Below, piece after piece: positions 30,371-41,444 of a stretch of DNA of 64,000 nt. The stretch covers positions 2,419,614 through 2,483,613 of the forward strand of contig NZ_MSCC01000001.1 of assembly GCF_002954455.1 (NCBI RefSeq), written 5' to 3'. The stretch comes from Photobacterium aquimaris (lineage in GTDB: Bacteria; Pseudomonadota; Gammaproteobacteria; Enterobacterales; Vibrionaceae). A model generated the notes under the pieces. That model was not told the origin of the DNA and ran no database searches. It worked only from the letters and a program-made list of their open reading frames with translations. Position 1 is the first letter of the stretch; every line of letters starts with the position of its first letter. A program made the translations under genes and the position numbers.

Positions 30371-30406
30371 AAAAAAGTCCAAATCAAGTGATTGGTTTGG
30401 ACTTTT
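30371..30406. terminator. bidirectional terminator between mgtE and pmbA
   Basis: AAGTCCAAA pairs with TTTGGACTT around the TCAAGTGATTGG centre, flanked by A6 and T6, serving the converging mgtE and pmbA. Confidence 0.88.
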
Positions 30407-30438
30407 TTCTTGCTCATAAATCACGTCATTAACAACGA

Positions 30439-31782
30439 TTATTCACCAGCAATTTTCATTGAACCTAATAACATTGATCCGGTAAGGATCTGGCTGCGAG
30501 TTTCAGTATCACTGCCAATAGCAACAATATTTTGCATCATGTCTTTAAGATTACCAGCAATAGTAATTTCAGAGACCGGATATTGAATTTGACCATTCTC
30601 AACCCAGAAGCCAGCAGCACCACGCGAGTAATCGCCAGTGATAATGTTAACCCCTTGACCCATCAGCTCTGTCACCAACAAACCACGATCCATCTTCTTC
30701 AGCATTTGCTCAAAGCTTTCACCTGTTGATGATACTAGCCAGTTATGAATACCACCGGCATGGCCCGTTGGCTGCATCTTCATTTTACGCGCCGCATAGC
30801 TGGTCAATAAATACGTCTGCAATGCACCATCGGTGATGATTTCACGATCATAAGTTGCCACACCTTCACTATCAAACGGGGTACTTGCCATACCACGTAG
30901 AATATGCGGACGCTCACTGATATTTAACCACTCAGGGAAAATCTGCTCACCGAGTTTATCAAGTAAAAACGATGATTTGCGGTATAAATTAGCGCCACTG
31001 ATACCCATTACTAAATGACCAAATAACCCTGTCGCAATATCAGCAGCAAACATTACTGGTGCTTCACGCGTGGTCAGTTTTTGTGGATCAATTCGGCTTA
31101 CGGTACGCTCTGCTGCATGACGACCGACACGTTCAGGTGTCCACATATCAGAGGCTAAACGTGAGGTAGTATAACTATAATCACGCTCCATATTGCCGTT
31201 TTTACCTTCACCGATCACACAGCAACTAATGCTATGACGACTAGAGGCATAACTGGCTAGCATACCGTGGCTATTACCGTAAACACGAACACCATAGTGA
31301 CTGTCATAGCTTGCACCATCACTTTGTTTTACACGCGGATCAAACGCCAATGCCGCTTCTTCGGCAGCAATTGCAACACCTGCGGCATGATCAGGTTCAG
31401 GCTCGTCAGGATGAAACAAGTCTAAATCAGGAATATTACGCGCCATTAATTCGGCAGGGCCGGGACCTGCAAATGGATCTTCAGAAGTATAATTTGCAAT
31501 ATCTAATGCAGCAGCTACAGTTTGAGCAATAGCCGCTTCACTTAAATCTGATGTTGAGGCACTACCTTTACGGTTACCGCGATAAACGGTAATGCCTAGC
31601 GCACCATCGCTATTAAATTCAACGTTTTCAACTTCACACATGCGAGTTGAAACACTGATACCTGTTGTTTTGTTAATGGCTACTTCGGCTGCATCAGCCT
31701 GTTTACCAGCAACTTCAAGCGCTTTTGCTACTGCAGCTTCAAGTTCAACACGCTGATGAGCAACCTGTTCTCTTACGTCCAT
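30439..31782 (-). CDS. pmbA: metalloprotease PmbA (TldE), TldD/E system
   Basis: Non-catalytic partner of TldD; the heterodimer degrades unfolded peptides and matures some ribosomal peptides. 447 residues with the family fold ([18 protein letters not shown] near the N-terminus, [55 protein letters not shown]). It lacks the HExxxH motif, as expected for TldE. Divergent from darP; its partner tldD is the next minus-strand gene, 742 bp away. Confidence 0.95.
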   Translation of the reverse strand: MDVREQVAHQRVELEAAVAKALEVAGKQADAAEVAINKTTGISVSTRMCEVENVEFNSDGALGITVYRGNRKGSASTSDLSEAAIAQTVAAALDIANYTSEDPFAGPGPAELMARNIPDLDLFHPDEPEPDHAAGVAIAAEEAALAFDPRVKQSDGASYDSHYGVRVYGNSHGMLASYASSRHSISCCVIGEGKNGNMERDYSYTTSRLASDMWTPERVGRHAAERTVSRIDPQKLTTREAPVMFAADIATGLFGHLVMGISGANLYRKSSFLLDKLGEQIFPEWLNISERPHILRGMASTPFDSEGVATYDREIITDGALQTYLLTSYAARKMKMQPTGHAGGIHNWLVSSTGESFEQMLKKMDRGLLVTELMGQGVNIITGDYSRGAAGFWVENGQIQYPVSEITIAGNLKDMMQNIVAIGSDTETRSQILTGSMLLGSMKIAGE

Positions 31783-31896
31783 ACAATCACTTAAGGTTAG
31801 GGTTTAGCTTATTAGTTATAGAATAATGTAATTTACGCCCAAAATCGTTATTAAACTGATAAAATAGAACTATTGATACAATGAGTGAGCCCATTT

Positions 31897-32421
31897 ATGA
31901 GCCGTAAAAATAAAAAAGCCCCTTGGGATGAAGAAGAAGAAATCATCTGGGTAAGTAAGTCTGAGATGAAACGCGACATGGAAGAGTTGCAAAAAATTGG
32001 TGAAGCGCTGGTTGAGCTAACACCTAACGCACTAGCAAAAGTGCCATTAGATGACGAAATGATGGCCGCAATTAAAGATGCGCAACGCTTTAGTAAAGAA
32101 GCGCGTCGTCGTCAATTGCAATTTATTGGTAAGCAGATGCGTCACATGGATCTCGAACCAATTCAAGCTGCACTTGATAAATTAAACAATAAGCACTCAC
32201 AACACACTGTTGCCCTTAAAAAGCTTGAAATCAAACGTGATAAGTTGATTGAAAATGGTGACAGCATGTTGAACGCGATTATGGTTGATCATCCCGATGC
32301 TGATCGCCAACACCTACGCCAATTGATGCGTCAAGCAGCCAAAGAAAAGGCACAGGAAAAACCAGGCAAAGCGTATCGTGAGATATTCCAATGTCTAAAA
32401 GCACTATACCTTGCTGACTAA
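31897..32421 (+). CDS. darP: ribosome biogenesis factor DarP (YjgA)
   Basis: Binds pre-50S particles and helps late large-subunit maturation. All-helical, highly charged, 174 residues; core [24 protein letters not shown] near the N-terminus matches the family. I chose the ATG at 31897 ([13 protein letters not shown]); a GTG four codons upstream is an alternative. Lies between pmbA and tldD, a common arrangement. Confidence 0.93.
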   Translation: MSRKNKKAPWDEEEEIIWVSKSEMKRDMEELQKIGEALVELTPNALAKVPLDDEMMAAIKDAQRFSKEARRRQLQFIGKQMRHMDLEPIQAALDKLNNKHSQHTVALKKLEIKRDKLIENGDSMLNAIMVDHPDADRQHLRQLMRQAAKEKAQEKPGKAYREIFQCLKALYLAD

Positions 32422-32449
32422 TGCACACCATTAGTGGGTAATACATAAC

Positions 32450-32480
32450 AAAAATGCCAGCATCTCTGCTGGCATTTTTA
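32450..32480. terminator. bidirectional terminator between darP and tldD
   Basis: AAAATGCCAGCA-TCTC-TGCTGGCATTTT, an essentially perfect stem with A- and T-rich flanks. Confidence 0.93.
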
Positions 32481-32524
32481 TTAACACGACATTGTTATTG
32501 AGACGTTCAAATAACAGCAAGCCG

Positions 32525-33973
32525 TTATTCAGTACCACCGACAGTCATTGAGTCAATCTTCAAAGTTGGCTGACCAACCCCTACAGGCACGCTCTGGCCG
32601 GCTTTACCACAGACACCGACACCACGATCAATATCTAGATCGTTACCCACCATCGACACCTGCTGCATCGCTTCAATACCACTACCAATTAAGGTCGCAC
32701 CTTTAATTGGACGGGTGACTTTACCATTTTCAATTAAATATGCTTCTGAAGCTGAGAAAACAAATTTACCTGAAGTAATATCTACCTGACCACCACCAAA
32801 GTTGGGTGCGTAGATGCCATGTTTAACACTGGCAATGATTTCTTCTGGCGTATGTTCACCAGGTAACATGTAAGTATTGGTCATACGTGGCATTGGTAAA
32901 TGAGCATAGGATTCACGACGACCATTACCTGTAGGTGCGACACCCATCAAACGTGCGTTTAACTTATCTTGCATATAGCCTTTCAGTTTACCGCCTTCAA
33001 TCAGTACATTATGTTGTGCTGGTGTGCCTTCATCATCAATATTGATTGAGCCACGGCGATCAACTAACGTACCATCATCGACAATGGTACATAATGGCGA
33101 AGTCACTTGTTGCCCTATTTGACCGGCAAACATTGATGAGCCTTTACGATTAAAGTCACCTTCTAAACCGTGTCCAACCGCTTCATGCAATAACACCCCC
33201 GGCCAACCTGCACCAAGAACAATCGGCATCGTGCCAGCAGGCGCAGCATCAGCTTCAAGATTAACCAATGCTTGACGAATTGCTTCATCGGCAAAAAAGA
33301 TCGCTTGGCTTTTACCACTCGCATCTTCTGTTAAAAATGTCTCGTAGCCATAACGACCACCACCACCGGCACTACCACGTTCACGCTTATCGCCTTTTTC
33401 AACCAAGACACTAATAGATAACCGCACTAACGGACGAATGTCAGCTGCATAAGTGCCATCTAACGCTGCCACCAGCACTTCTTCATAAACACCGTTAATA
33501 CTGGCAGAGACTTCAGTCACTAATGGCTCTTTGGTACGAATATAACGATCAATTTCTTCAAGCAAGGCAATCTTTTGGTATTTATCAAAGCTACCAAGTG
33601 GATTAACCGGTGAGTAAATACCTGACGATGTCATTGGCGCAAATGCCTGAACTTTACCATTACCACCTTGACGCACAATACCACGCGCTGCTTTGGCACT
33701 TTGAGTTAATGCTAGTAAGTTAATTTGATCTGAGTAAGCAAAACCGGTTTTCTCTCCCGCAACAGCACGTACACCAACACCGCGATCAATGTTAAATGAG
33801 CCGTCTTTAATAATACTGTCTTCTAAAACTAATGATTCATGCCAGCATGACTGAAAATAAATATCAGCATAATCAACATCACGAGTAGCAATTAAGCCAA
33901 GAATGTTATGCAATTCATCACGCCCAAGACCTGACTGGTCAAGCATGGTACTTTCTACTGTGTTAAGGGTCAT
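32525..33973 (-). CDS. tldD: metalloprotease TldD
   Basis: Catalytic subunit of the TldD/TldE protease. The zinc motif HEAVGH (HExxxH, about residues 260-265) followed by [12 protein letters not shown], and [20 protein letters not shown] plus the C-terminal [15 protein letters not shown], are hallmarks. 482 residues. Downstream of the nit-yhdP-rng group on the same strand, with 14 bp to nit. Confidence 0.97.
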   Translation of the reverse strand: MTLNTVESTMLDQSGLGRDELHNILGLIATRDVDYADIYFQSCWHESLVLEDSIIKDGSFNIDRGVGVRAVAGEKTGFAYSDQINLLALTQSAKAARGIVRQGGNGKVQAFAPMTSSGIYSPVNPLGSFDKYQKIALLEEIDRYIRTKEPLVTEVSASINGVYEEVLVAALDGTYAADIRPLVRLSISVLVEKGDKRERGSAGGGGRYGYETFLTEDASGKSQAIFFADEAIRQALVNLEADAAPAGTMPIVLGAGWPGVLLHEAVGHGLEGDFNRKGSSMFAGQIGQQVTSPLCTIVDDGTLVDRRGSINIDDEGTPAQHNVLIEGGKLKGYMQDKLNARLMGVAPTGNGRRESYAHLPMPRMTNTYMLPGEHTPEEIIASVKHGIYAPNFGGGQVDITSGKFVFSASEAYLIENGKVTRPIKGATLIGSGIEAMQQVSMVGNDLDIDRGVGVCGKAGQSVPVGVGQPTLKIDSMTVGGTE

Positions 33974-33987
33974 TAATTTGCTCTTAA

Positions 33988-34809
33988 TTATTGAATATGA
34001 CTGAACACCAAGCGAGCATGATCAGCCACTGGCATATTGGTACGAATCTTATTTGCTAATTGTAAATCAACATTCGCTGTCAGAACACCCGTTCCTTGTT
34101 GTTGGCAAGCAACCACTTGTCCCCACGGATCAACAATCATTGAATGACCCCACGTTTCTCGCGTTTCATTGTGTTCACCCCATTGCGCTGCGGCAACAAC
34201 CCAACACTGAGTTTCAATCGCACGCGCTCGTACTAACACTTCCCAATGAGCACGCCCGGTCAACTTGGTAAAAGCAGCAGGAATAACAATAATATCAGCA
34301 CCTCGCTGACGTAGCTCGCCATAAATTTGCGGAAAACGAATGTCATAACAAATCGATAATCCAAGCTTACCAAACGGGGTATCTATAACTTTTATATCAT
34401 CGCCAGCTTTAAAGGTATCCGATTCTCGGTAACTCTGGTGTTTATCGGCAACATTAACATCAAACATATGCATTTTATTATAATGCGCCTGAATTTTACC
34501 TTGATCATCAAACAACACAGCGGTGGTGGTGATGCTCCCATCAGACTGTAAAATTGGCATTGAACCGATTAGTAGCCAAATCCCTAACTGATGCGCAAAT
34601 TGAGATAGTTGCAGTTGTAGCGGGCCATCTCCTAAGGGTTCAGCCCAACGTTGATAATCTGCTTTGCTGCCAAAAACGACGGTATTTTCAGGGGTAACAA
34701 CTAACTTAGCCCCTTGTAGTTGTAACCCTTGCATAAATTTCTTTAATTGGCTCAGGTTACGCTCAGGATCTGTGCCTGAGTTCATTTGTACTACACCAAT
34801 CTTTGTCAT
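33988..34809 (-). CDS. Nit-family carbon-nitrogen hydrolase (probable deaminated-glutathione amidase)
   Basis: Nitrilase-superfamily amidohydrolase. The catalytic Glu (VTPENTVV, about residue 41), Lys ([10 protein letters not shown]) and Cys ([10 protein letters not shown]) triad is intact. 273 residues. The SICYDIRFP context matches Nit1-type enzymes, whose substrate is deaminated glutathione (established for YbeM/Nit1); that substrate is inferred here. It sits between yhdP and tldD, a position conserved in Vibrionaceae. Confidence 0.87.
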   Translation of the reverse strand: MTKIGVVQMNSGTDPERNLSQLKKFMQGLQLQGAKLVVTPENTVVFGSKADYQRWAEPLGDGPLQLQLSQFAHQLGIWLLIGSMPILQSDGSITTTAVLFDDQGKIQAHYNKMHMFDVNVADKHQSYRESDTFKAGDDIKVIDTPFGKLGLSICYDIRFPQIYGELRQRGADIIVIPAAFTKLTGRAHWEVLVRARAIETQCWVVAAAQWGEHNETRETWGHSMIVDPWGQVVACQQQGTGVLTANVDLQLANKIRTNMPVADHARLVFSHIQ

Positions 34810-34873
34810 GGCTATCTCCCTGAACGATAAATAAAATCAATTATATTCATTACTACCGAACCAAAATAACAGC

Positions 34874-37800
34874 TTAAAACTTACTGTTCTCTGGTATTTT
34901 ATATTCGCCTTCTAAGCGTGAGCGCTCAACCACTTTCGGTGCAGCTATCGGTCCTGTAACTTGGTAATTCACTTGAGTAATAACATCTAACATCGGTGAC
35001 AATACAGTTGAAATCGCAAATACATATAATGCCACTTGCGGCGCGACAGCAAAGGCGGTCATTACCGGTAATCCTGAAGTAAAATCAGGAATAAATTTAA
35101 CGTTAGCATTGATATTTTCATCAATTAAGTTCACTTTACCATTGATATACATATCACCGGCTAACGCTTGCATCTTGATATTATTACTATCAAAAATACC
35201 ATCTTTGATGGTGCCATTGCCGCGAATATAATTAAACGCTAAGCCGTCATCAAATACCCCTGAAAAATCGAGTTTCATTTTTCGAATAATTGAGTCCAGA
35301 CTAAACAACCCCAGCAGTCGCCCGGCACCACCGACACCACTGACAACCCCCTTACCAATATCAGTGCTCACTTTGCCATTTAATGTACGTCTATCTATAC
35401 CCCACGGTGTACCTTGCCAGTTAACCATGACATGTGTATTAAATGGTGCATTCTGCACACTGCCTGAAATACCAAATCGATCCAATAAGTCAGTACTATT
35501 ACTGCCACTGATGACCACATCAAGTTTAGTGTGATTATGCTGCTTGGCAATACTCCAATCACCACTAGCTTTTAGAATCACGTTACCAGATTTAATTTTA
35601 AGCTGTTGTAATTGTAATTGATTATGGTTCTTAGTTAACGTCGCTGTCACAGCACCTAAACGATAGCCTTGTAACCATGCATCAGCAATCGATAAGTCTA
35701 TTTTCGGTATTGCAGCCATAATGCTACGATCATTAGTTGTCACTATGGTTGATGGTTGTTTAGTGGCTAATAATGGTGTTAACAATGCCGCAGGAGGCTG
35801 TTGATTTAATTGTGGCAAGTTAAGGTGTAACGATTTCAAAATCACATTTAACGGCTGATTGTGAACCCACGAGATATAGCCATCAGCTTCTCGTGACGCC
35901 AGTTTTATCGACCATCCTTGACCACGTGTTGCGACCACATCAACTTGATGCCAATCCAGTCCGCCTAAGGTTAATTTAGCCACTTTTGCTGTCACTCGCG
36001 TTGGCAAAGGTAATGAAAATCCGCCGCCGTGGCTGTTTGCTGAAGATTGAACCTCACTAGCAGTGGTGCTTTTTATCAAACTAAGCCATTGATCAGCATT
36101 AAATTGACGACCATTGAGCTGGACTAATTGTCCCTTCAGTGGCTGAGTTAATAAACTTCTTTTACCCACAGTTACATTGCTGACAGTAATTTGAGGCACT
36201 TTAGTTAATAACGACATTTGAGCTTGATACGCCACATCGGGTAATAAAGCTTGAACGTTCAAATGGGATCTATCGCCGTTAACATCCACTCTCAGCGCTG
36301 CGGCGGCAGCTTGAGGCTGCTGCAACGGATACGGAAATTGACTACGAATCATCTTTAAAGGAAGAGTGACATTAACGTTATAATTTACATTATTAGGCTG
36401 AATGTTAACGCCAACTTGCGCTTGCCAATCACTACTACCAGTCACATTATCGGTCACAATTGACGGTAAATAATCTTTTAGTTTAGCAACTTGCCATTGA
36501 CCACCGACACTAACATTAACCTTATAATCGAGACTGTTTTTAACATCATCACCATCAAAGCCAAACTTAATCGGTTGTTGATATAGCATCCCCGTAAGTC
36601 CTTGGGCTTTAATCGCACTATTATTAAAACTCAAACTACCATTGACATTATCTATCACTAAATGAGGCGTCGTTAGCGTGATAGGATTATTTTTAAAATA
36701 CACCTTACCGCTAGCATCTACGTCAGTGCCATTAAAGGGAATATTCAAATTCAGTTTAGCGGTAACAGGCCCTGCAACCTTAATGGTTGTCAATGCACTC
36801 CCCACCGAGTCAGCTAACGGGCTATCCAACATATATTGCTGGACTTGCGGCCCTGTAGCAGCCAGATCTATAGCTAATTTAAGCGCGCCGTTTGACGCTA
36901 AATCAGCCTCACCTACAATCTTAGGGCTATAGGCCGCGAGTGTTTTGACATGATTAGAATCAATGTACATTTTGTCATTTTCAAATAACAAATTAAGTTG
37001 CATGTCACGCAACAGTGGCCACTTTGGATCAAAACTAAATTTAGCATGCGTTAATGGTACAAACGCTTGAAATACACCATCATGATGTTGGTAAGGGTAA
37101 TCATTCAAAGCGCCATACCATAAGATGCGGGCAGACTTTACTTGTCCGCCTTTGATCGCTTTTGATAAATAATCAGTAAGATCATTACCAAGTGCAGGTC
37201 GTGGTAAATAACGCCACGTTTGACCCGCATCAACCACATTAGCTTCGCCATATAACGACAACCAAGTTGGCGCATTGACCGGCATATCAACGCGAGCTTG
37301 ACCCGCAAAGGTTAAATTAGGCGTCGCTATAGCAAGATGATCACTCCAAAAAGTGGTCGCTTGCGCACTTCGATGCCAATAAGCTTCAATTTGCGCTTGA
37401 TTAACTTTGAGTGGTTTGGCAAACACGCGCTCATAAGCAAAACTATCTGCGGTGGTATTGATGGTCACTTTACCTTGCTGACCATCGCCAGCAATAGTGG
37501 CATTTAAGTGATTAATACCCGGAATCCATTGCCACGGTTTCACACTTAATTGCTGCACCTTAAATGAGAATCGCGGTACTTTATTGGCTTGCCCTGCCAC
37601 TCGAATTTGAGTCAATAATCCACTCGGTTGCAGGTGCTGCAGGGTCTTAACCATCGAATTAGTCGAAGGCATGAAATTGATTAAAGGCAATAAACGCTGT
37701 AAGGCAATATTACTTAACGCCAACTTCCATTGCTGGAGTTGGTCTTGATCACCAAACCGCAATTGGCCTGCAATATCAAACGTTGGCCATGCAACATCAT

Positions 37801-38758
37801 CGGTATAGATAGCAAATTTTTCAGTGTCAATTCGCCAACTTCTTGAACCATCAGCTAAGCGAATAGGCCTTAACGCTACCAATCCCTGTTTAATATTAAT
37901 TTGATGTTGTTGGTCACCCGCTTGCCAATCAATAGTACTATTGTTGATCTTAGCTTGACTGCCTTTAATCTGGCCGTCTTTTAATGTTAGCCATGCCTCA
38001 ACCCCAATTTCACTATGAGTTATATTTGCCACTCCAGCTAACTGCTTATTAAGCCATGGTGTCACTGAAACATGCTCACCTTTGATATACAAACTACCAG
38101 ATAAGCTACTCAGCCCCCCCTGTTCGGAGAGGTTGGCTTTAATCGCTAACTGACCAAGATTAGTATTGGTAAAACTAACACTGCCTTGCGCTAAATGACG
38201 CCCTCCGACATTAGCCCAATCAAGCTGTTTAATATTAAGTTGTTGCGAAGCGCCGGAAGGAGCCACAAATGACACTGATGAATCGAGCAGTTGAAATTCA
38301 CCTAAGCGGGTAAAAAACAGCTGTTCTAATCGTTGCGCTAAACTGGTGTTAGCTACGTTAGGCGTGGCTGAAGACGGCTTTATTTTGGTTAGATCAACAT
38401 TTACCTGACTAATGGTAACTTGTTTGAATATAGGCCGTAAATGCAGGGCTGAATGCCAAATATCGAAATAAAACCCGACCTTGCCAATGGTGGCTAATGG
38501 CTGAGTATTATCTGGCGAAGCAATCGTAATACCGCTAACCGTTAAAGCCGGACCAGCAGCTTGCCAGCGGCCTTTGATATGGGTTAATTTTAACGAAATG
38601 TCCGCCTGCTGAGATACCCATTGGGCAATCGGCTGGCGGTAATCATTGAGATGAGGAAGCAGTAACCTTAAACCGGTGATTAACGATGCTAATAGTAATG
38701 ATGTGATCACTATTAACCATAAACCACCTCGTACAAGGCGTACGAGAATCTTGGGCAC
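34874..38758 (-). CDS. yhdP: AsmA-like phospholipid transporter YhdP
   Basis: Very long inner-membrane anchored protein of the AsmA family that bridges the periplasm and helps carry phospholipids to the outer membrane, partly redundant with TamB and YdbH. One N-terminal membrane helix (about residues 9-30), then an extended beta-rich DUF3971 body, and a C-terminal AsmA-like domain (NGKVSTDIGKGVVSGVGGAGRLLGLFSLDSI). 1294 residues (E. coli 1266). Lies downstream of rng in the conserved mre-maf-rng-yhdP order. Confidence 0.95.
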   Translation of the reverse strand: MPKILVRLVRGGLWLIVITSLLLASLITGLRLLLPHLNDYRQPIAQWVSQQADISLKLTHIKGRWQAAGPALTVSGITIASPDNTQPLATIGKVGFYFDIWHSALHLRPIFKQVTISQVNVDLTKIKPSSATPNVANTSLAQRLEQLFFTRLGEFQLLDSSVSFVAPSGASQQLNIKQLDWANVGGRHLAQGSVSFTNTNLGQLAIKANLSEQGGLSSLSGSLYIKGEHVSVTPWLNKQLAGVANITHSEIGVEAWLTLKDGQIKGSQAKINNSTIDWQAGDQQHQINIKQGLVALRPIRLADGSRSWRIDTEKFAIYTDDVAWPTFDIAGQLRFGDQDQLQQWKLALSNIALQRLLPLINFMPSTNSMVKTLQHLQPSGLLTQIRVAGQANKVPRFSFKVQQLSVKPWQWIPGINHLNATIAGDGQQGKVTINTTADSFAYERVFAKPLKVNQAQIEAYWHRSAQATTFWSDHLAIATPNLTFAGQARVDMPVNAPTWLSLYGEANVVDAGQTWRYLPRPALGNDLTDYLSKAIKGGQVKSARILWYGALNDYPYQHHDGVFQAFVPLTHAKFSFDPKWPLLRDMQLNLLFENDKMYIDSNHVKTLAAYSPKIVGEADLASNGALKLAIDLAATGPQVQQYMLDSPLADSVGSALTTIKVAGPVTAKLNLNIPFNGTDVDASGKVYFKNNPITLTTPHLVIDNVNGSLSFNNSAIKAQGLTGMLYQQPIKFGFDGDDVKNSLDYKVNVSVGGQWQVAKLKDYLPSIVTDNVTGSSDWQAQVGVNIQPNNVNYNVNVTLPLKMIRSQFPYPLQQPQAAAAALRVDVNGDRSHLNVQALLPDVAYQAQMSLLTKVPQITVSNVTVGKRSLLTQPLKGQLVQLNGRQFNADQWLSLIKSTTASEVQSSANSHGGGFSLPLPTRVTAKVAKLTLGGLDWHQVDVVATRGQGWSIKLASREADGYISWVHNQPLNVILKSLHLNLPQLNQQPPAALLTPLLATKQPSTIVTTNDRSIMAAIPKIDLSIADAWLQGYRLGAVTATLTKNHNQLQLQQLKIKSGNVILKASGDWSIAKQHNHTKLDVVISGSNSTDLLDRFGISGSVQNAPFNTHVMVNWQGTPWGIDRRTLNGKVSTDIGKGVVSGVGGAGRLLGLFSLDSIIRKMKLDFSGVFDDGLAFNYIRGNGTIKDGIFDSNNIKMQALAGDMYINGKVNLIDENINANVKFIPDFTSGLPVMTAFAVAPQVALYVFAISTVLSPMLDVITQVNYQVTGPIAAPKVVERSRLEGEYKIPENSKF

Positions 38759-38780
38759 TGTTACTTCCTCATTGAGTACA

Positions 38781-40250
38781 TTACATCATAACAACATCAA
38801 ACTGCTCTTGAGTATAAAGAGGTTCTGGTTTGATTTTTACTTGCTTACCGATAAATACTTCTAACTCTGCTAGCGCATGATATTCATCACCGGCTAATGC
38901 ATCACCGACGGCTGAAGATACATAAACTACAAATCGATCGGCATCATAAGCACGGTTTACGCGAGTAATTTCTCGTAAAAGTTCATAACACACGCTTTCA
39001 ACCGTTTTAACCGTACCGCGACCTTCGCAAGATGGGCAAGTATTACATAACACATGCTCAATACTTTCGCGGGTGCGTTTGCGAGTCATTTCAACTAAGC
39101 CTAACTGAGTAAAGCCATTGATATTGGTTTTCACTCGATCAAACGATAAGGCTTGTTCTAACGCCTGTAAGACTCGGCGTTGATGCTCTTCCAACGCCAT
39201 ATCAATAAAGTCGATAATGATAATACCGCCAAGATTACGTAATCGTAATTGACGAGCAATAGCTTTAGTGGCTTCAATATTGGTATTAAAAATAGTTTCA
39301 TCGAGATTACGACGGCCAACAAAGGCGCCAGTATTAATATCGATAGTAGTCATGGCTTCGGTTTGATCAATAATTAAATAGCCGCCAGATTTCATTTCCA
39401 CTTTACGATCAAGCGAGCGTTGAATTTCAGCTTCAGTATCATAAAGATCAAAAATAGGCTGATCACCAGAATAATATTCAATATTTTCGGTAACTTCAGG
39501 TACGAACTCATCCGTAAACTCTTTAAGCTTATCAAACGCAACTCGTGAATCGACCTGAATGTGGTTAATTTCAGTGCCAACAAAATCACGTAAAATACGC
39601 TGCGCCAATCCTAGCTCACCATAAAGCATTGATCGTGGCTTGTATTTCGCACGACGCTCGATGACCTTACGCCATAAATGTTTTAAAAATGCCGCATCTT
39701 GAGCGACTTCATCAGGATCGGTGCCTTCAGCGGCAGTACGAATAATAAAACCACCAAGATGATCACAATGCTGCGCTACCGCTTTTTTCAAACGCTCACG
39801 TTCTTTTTCACAGCCAATTCGCTGAGAAACACCAACGTGACTTGCTCCTGGCATAAACACTAAATAGCGTGATGGCAATGTGATATCAGTGGTTAAACGC
39901 GCACCTTTAGTGCCAAGAGGATCTTTAACCACTTGCACCACAATATCTTGTCCCTGACGAACAAGCTCGGAAATATCACGAACTTTAAATTGTTTTTTTT
40001 CGTTTTCAGCTACACATTCTGTATGGGGAACAATATCTGACGCATGTAGAAATGCAGCTTTGTCTAAGCCAATATCCACAAATGCAGCCTGCATTCCTGG
40101 TAACACGCGGCTAACACGTCCTTTATAAATATTGCCGACGATGCCTCGCTTTGATTCACGTTCAATGTGAATCTCTTGCAAAACACCCCCCTCAATCATT
40201 GCGACACGCGTTTCACTCGGCGTCACATTTATTAGCAGCTCAGTGCCCAT
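38781..40250 (-). CDS. rng: ribonuclease G
   Basis: Endoribonuclease maturing the 5' end of 16S rRNA and some mRNAs. N-terminal S1 domain (GNIYKGRVSRVLPGMQAAFVDIG, about 37-59), catalytic DNase I-like part with GGIIIIDFIDM (about 342-352), and the zinc-link cysteines CNTCPSC (about 406-412). 489 residues identical in length to E. coli and lacking the long RNase E C-terminal scaffold. Confidence 0.97.
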   Translation of the reverse strand: MGTELLINVTPSETRVAMIEGGVLQEIHIERESKRGIVGNIYKGRVSRVLPGMQAAFVDIGLDKAAFLHASDIVPHTECVAENEKKQFKVRDISELVRQGQDIVVQVVKDPLGTKGARLTTDITLPSRYLVFMPGASHVGVSQRIGCEKERERLKKAVAQHCDHLGGFIIRTAAEGTDPDEVAQDAAFLKHLWRKVIERRAKYKPRSMLYGELGLAQRILRDFVGTEINHIQVDSRVAFDKLKEFTDEFVPEVTENIEYYSGDQPIFDLYDTEAEIQRSLDRKVEMKSGGYLIIDQTEAMTTIDINTGAFVGRRNLDETIFNTNIEATKAIARQLRLRNLGGIIIIDFIDMALEEHQRRVLQALEQALSFDRVKTNINGFTQLGLVEMTRKRTRESIEHVLCNTCPSCEGRGTVKTVESVCYELLREITRVNRAYDADRFVVYVSSAVGDALAGDEYHALAELEVFIGKQVKIKPEPLYTQEQFDVVMM

Positions 40251-40262
40251 GGTTGCCTCTAC

Positions 40263-40835
40263 TTATAACTTTAAAAAATCTTGCACCATGATGTCGGTTT
40301 CCACTAATGGTAACCCCATCACAGCATAATAACTGCCGTCAATACGGGTAATAAATTTGCCACCAATGCCTTGAATGCCATAACTTCCGGCCTTATCTTG
40401 CGGTTCACCACTTTGCCAGTATTTTTTAATATCGTTATCGGACAAAGTGTTAAACCACACCTGGGTGGTTACTAAACAGGTTTGACTATGTGATGATGTC
40501 GCTAAAGTGACTGCAGTCATCACTTGATGCTGCCGTCCTGATAATAACCTCAGCATACGCGCTGAATCGTCAAAATCGACTGGTTTTTCTAGAATTTGTT
40601 GATCTACCACAACAATAGTATCAGCACCAAGGACTGGAATGTCGTTAGCTGCTGCTTTTACGCCCGCTAATGCTTTATCACGTGACAAGCGTTGCACATA
40701 TTGCGCGGCAGTTTCTTGAGCTTGATGGCACTCTTCAACATCAACCACTATACGCTCAAAGTGATAACCAAGTTGCGTCAAAAGCTCCATTCGACGCGGC
40801 GAACCAGAAGCAAGGTAAAGTTGAATAGCGGCCAT
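40263..40835 (-). CDS. maf: Maf-family nucleoside triphosphate pyrophosphatase (YhdE, dTTP/UTP type)
   Basis: House-cleaning pyrophosphatase; E. coli YhdE acts on dTTP and UTP. Motif [11 protein letters not shown] (about residues 9-19), [11 protein letters not shown] (about 67-77) and [11 protein letters not shown] (about 142-152) are intact. 190 residues. Starts 12 bp before rng and is on the mreBCD-maf-rng segment, though a terminator separates it from mreD. Confidence 0.94.
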   Translation of the reverse strand: MAAIQLYLASGSPRRMELLTQLGYHFERIVVDVEECHQAQETAAQYVQRLSRDKALAGVKAAANDIPVLGADTIVVVDQQILEKPVDFDDSARMLRLLSGRQHQVMTAVTLATSSHSQTCLVTTQVWFNTLSDNDIKKYWQSGEPQDKAGSYGIQGIGGKFITRIDGSYYAVMGLPLVETDIMVQDFLKL

Positions 40836-40904
40836 AATTATCCTGTGTTAAATAATAGGTAATTTAAAAAAAGTTTATAAAATGATGTGGGAATTATTAC
40901 GCCA

Positions 40905-40937
40905 AAAGAACAAAGGGGAACACCGACTGGCTTCCCC
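40905..40937 (-). terminator. rho-independent terminator after mreD
   Basis: Minus strand GGGGAA pairs with TTCCCC (40915-40937) around an 11-nt loop and is followed by TTTGTTCTTTT. It marks the end of mreBCD; maf-rng-yhdP would then need its own start in the 69 bp before maf. Confidence 0.7.
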
Positions 40938-40955
40938 CTATAATATTCATCGTCA

Positions 40956-41444
40956 CTAACGAATCGCTAATTTACGTCGAATGCGGCGCAATAATAAAAA
41001 TAGCCATGGCCATAATATAAAGTTTAATAATGCAGCCCACAGCTGTTGCGGATAAAAACTAATATTTGAAACTAAATATTCAGCCCAAAACTCAATTAAT
41101 TTAGCTGCCACTGATAATAATGCTATCACGATAGCTTGCTGCCAGAGCGATAAATTACGTAATACTCTAAAGTTGAGCGCAATAATATAAGCGATCACTG
41201 ACAACATTAAGCCACGTACACCCAGCGTTGAGCCTAAGGTTAAATCCCACAATAAGCCCACAACTAGCGCAGTACCAACATTGACTCGATGAGGCAATGC
41301 TAATACCCAATAGCAAGTCACTAATACAACCCATGATGGTCGAAAAGGTTCAAGCTCTCCTGGCCATGGCACTGCTTGCAGCACTAACGCAAATAAAAAT
41401 GATAACCAAATCCAGATTCGACCATGTGCTTTATTGGTTGGCAT
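40956..41444 (-). CDS. mreD: rod shape-determining protein MreD
   Basis: Inner-membrane subunit of the elongasome. 162 residues, with about five hydrophobic helices and the family motif LWDLTLGSTLGVRGL. Overlaps the end of mreC by 14 bp, indicating coupling. Confidence 0.95.
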   Translation of the reverse strand: MPTNKAHGRIWIWLSFLFALVLQAVPWPGELEPFRPSWVVLVTCYWVLALPHRVNVGTALVVGLLWDLTLGSTLGVRGLMLSVIAYIIALNFRVLRNLSLWQQAIVIALLSVAAKLIEFWAEYLVSNISFYPQQLWAALLNFILWPWLFLLLRRIRRKLAIR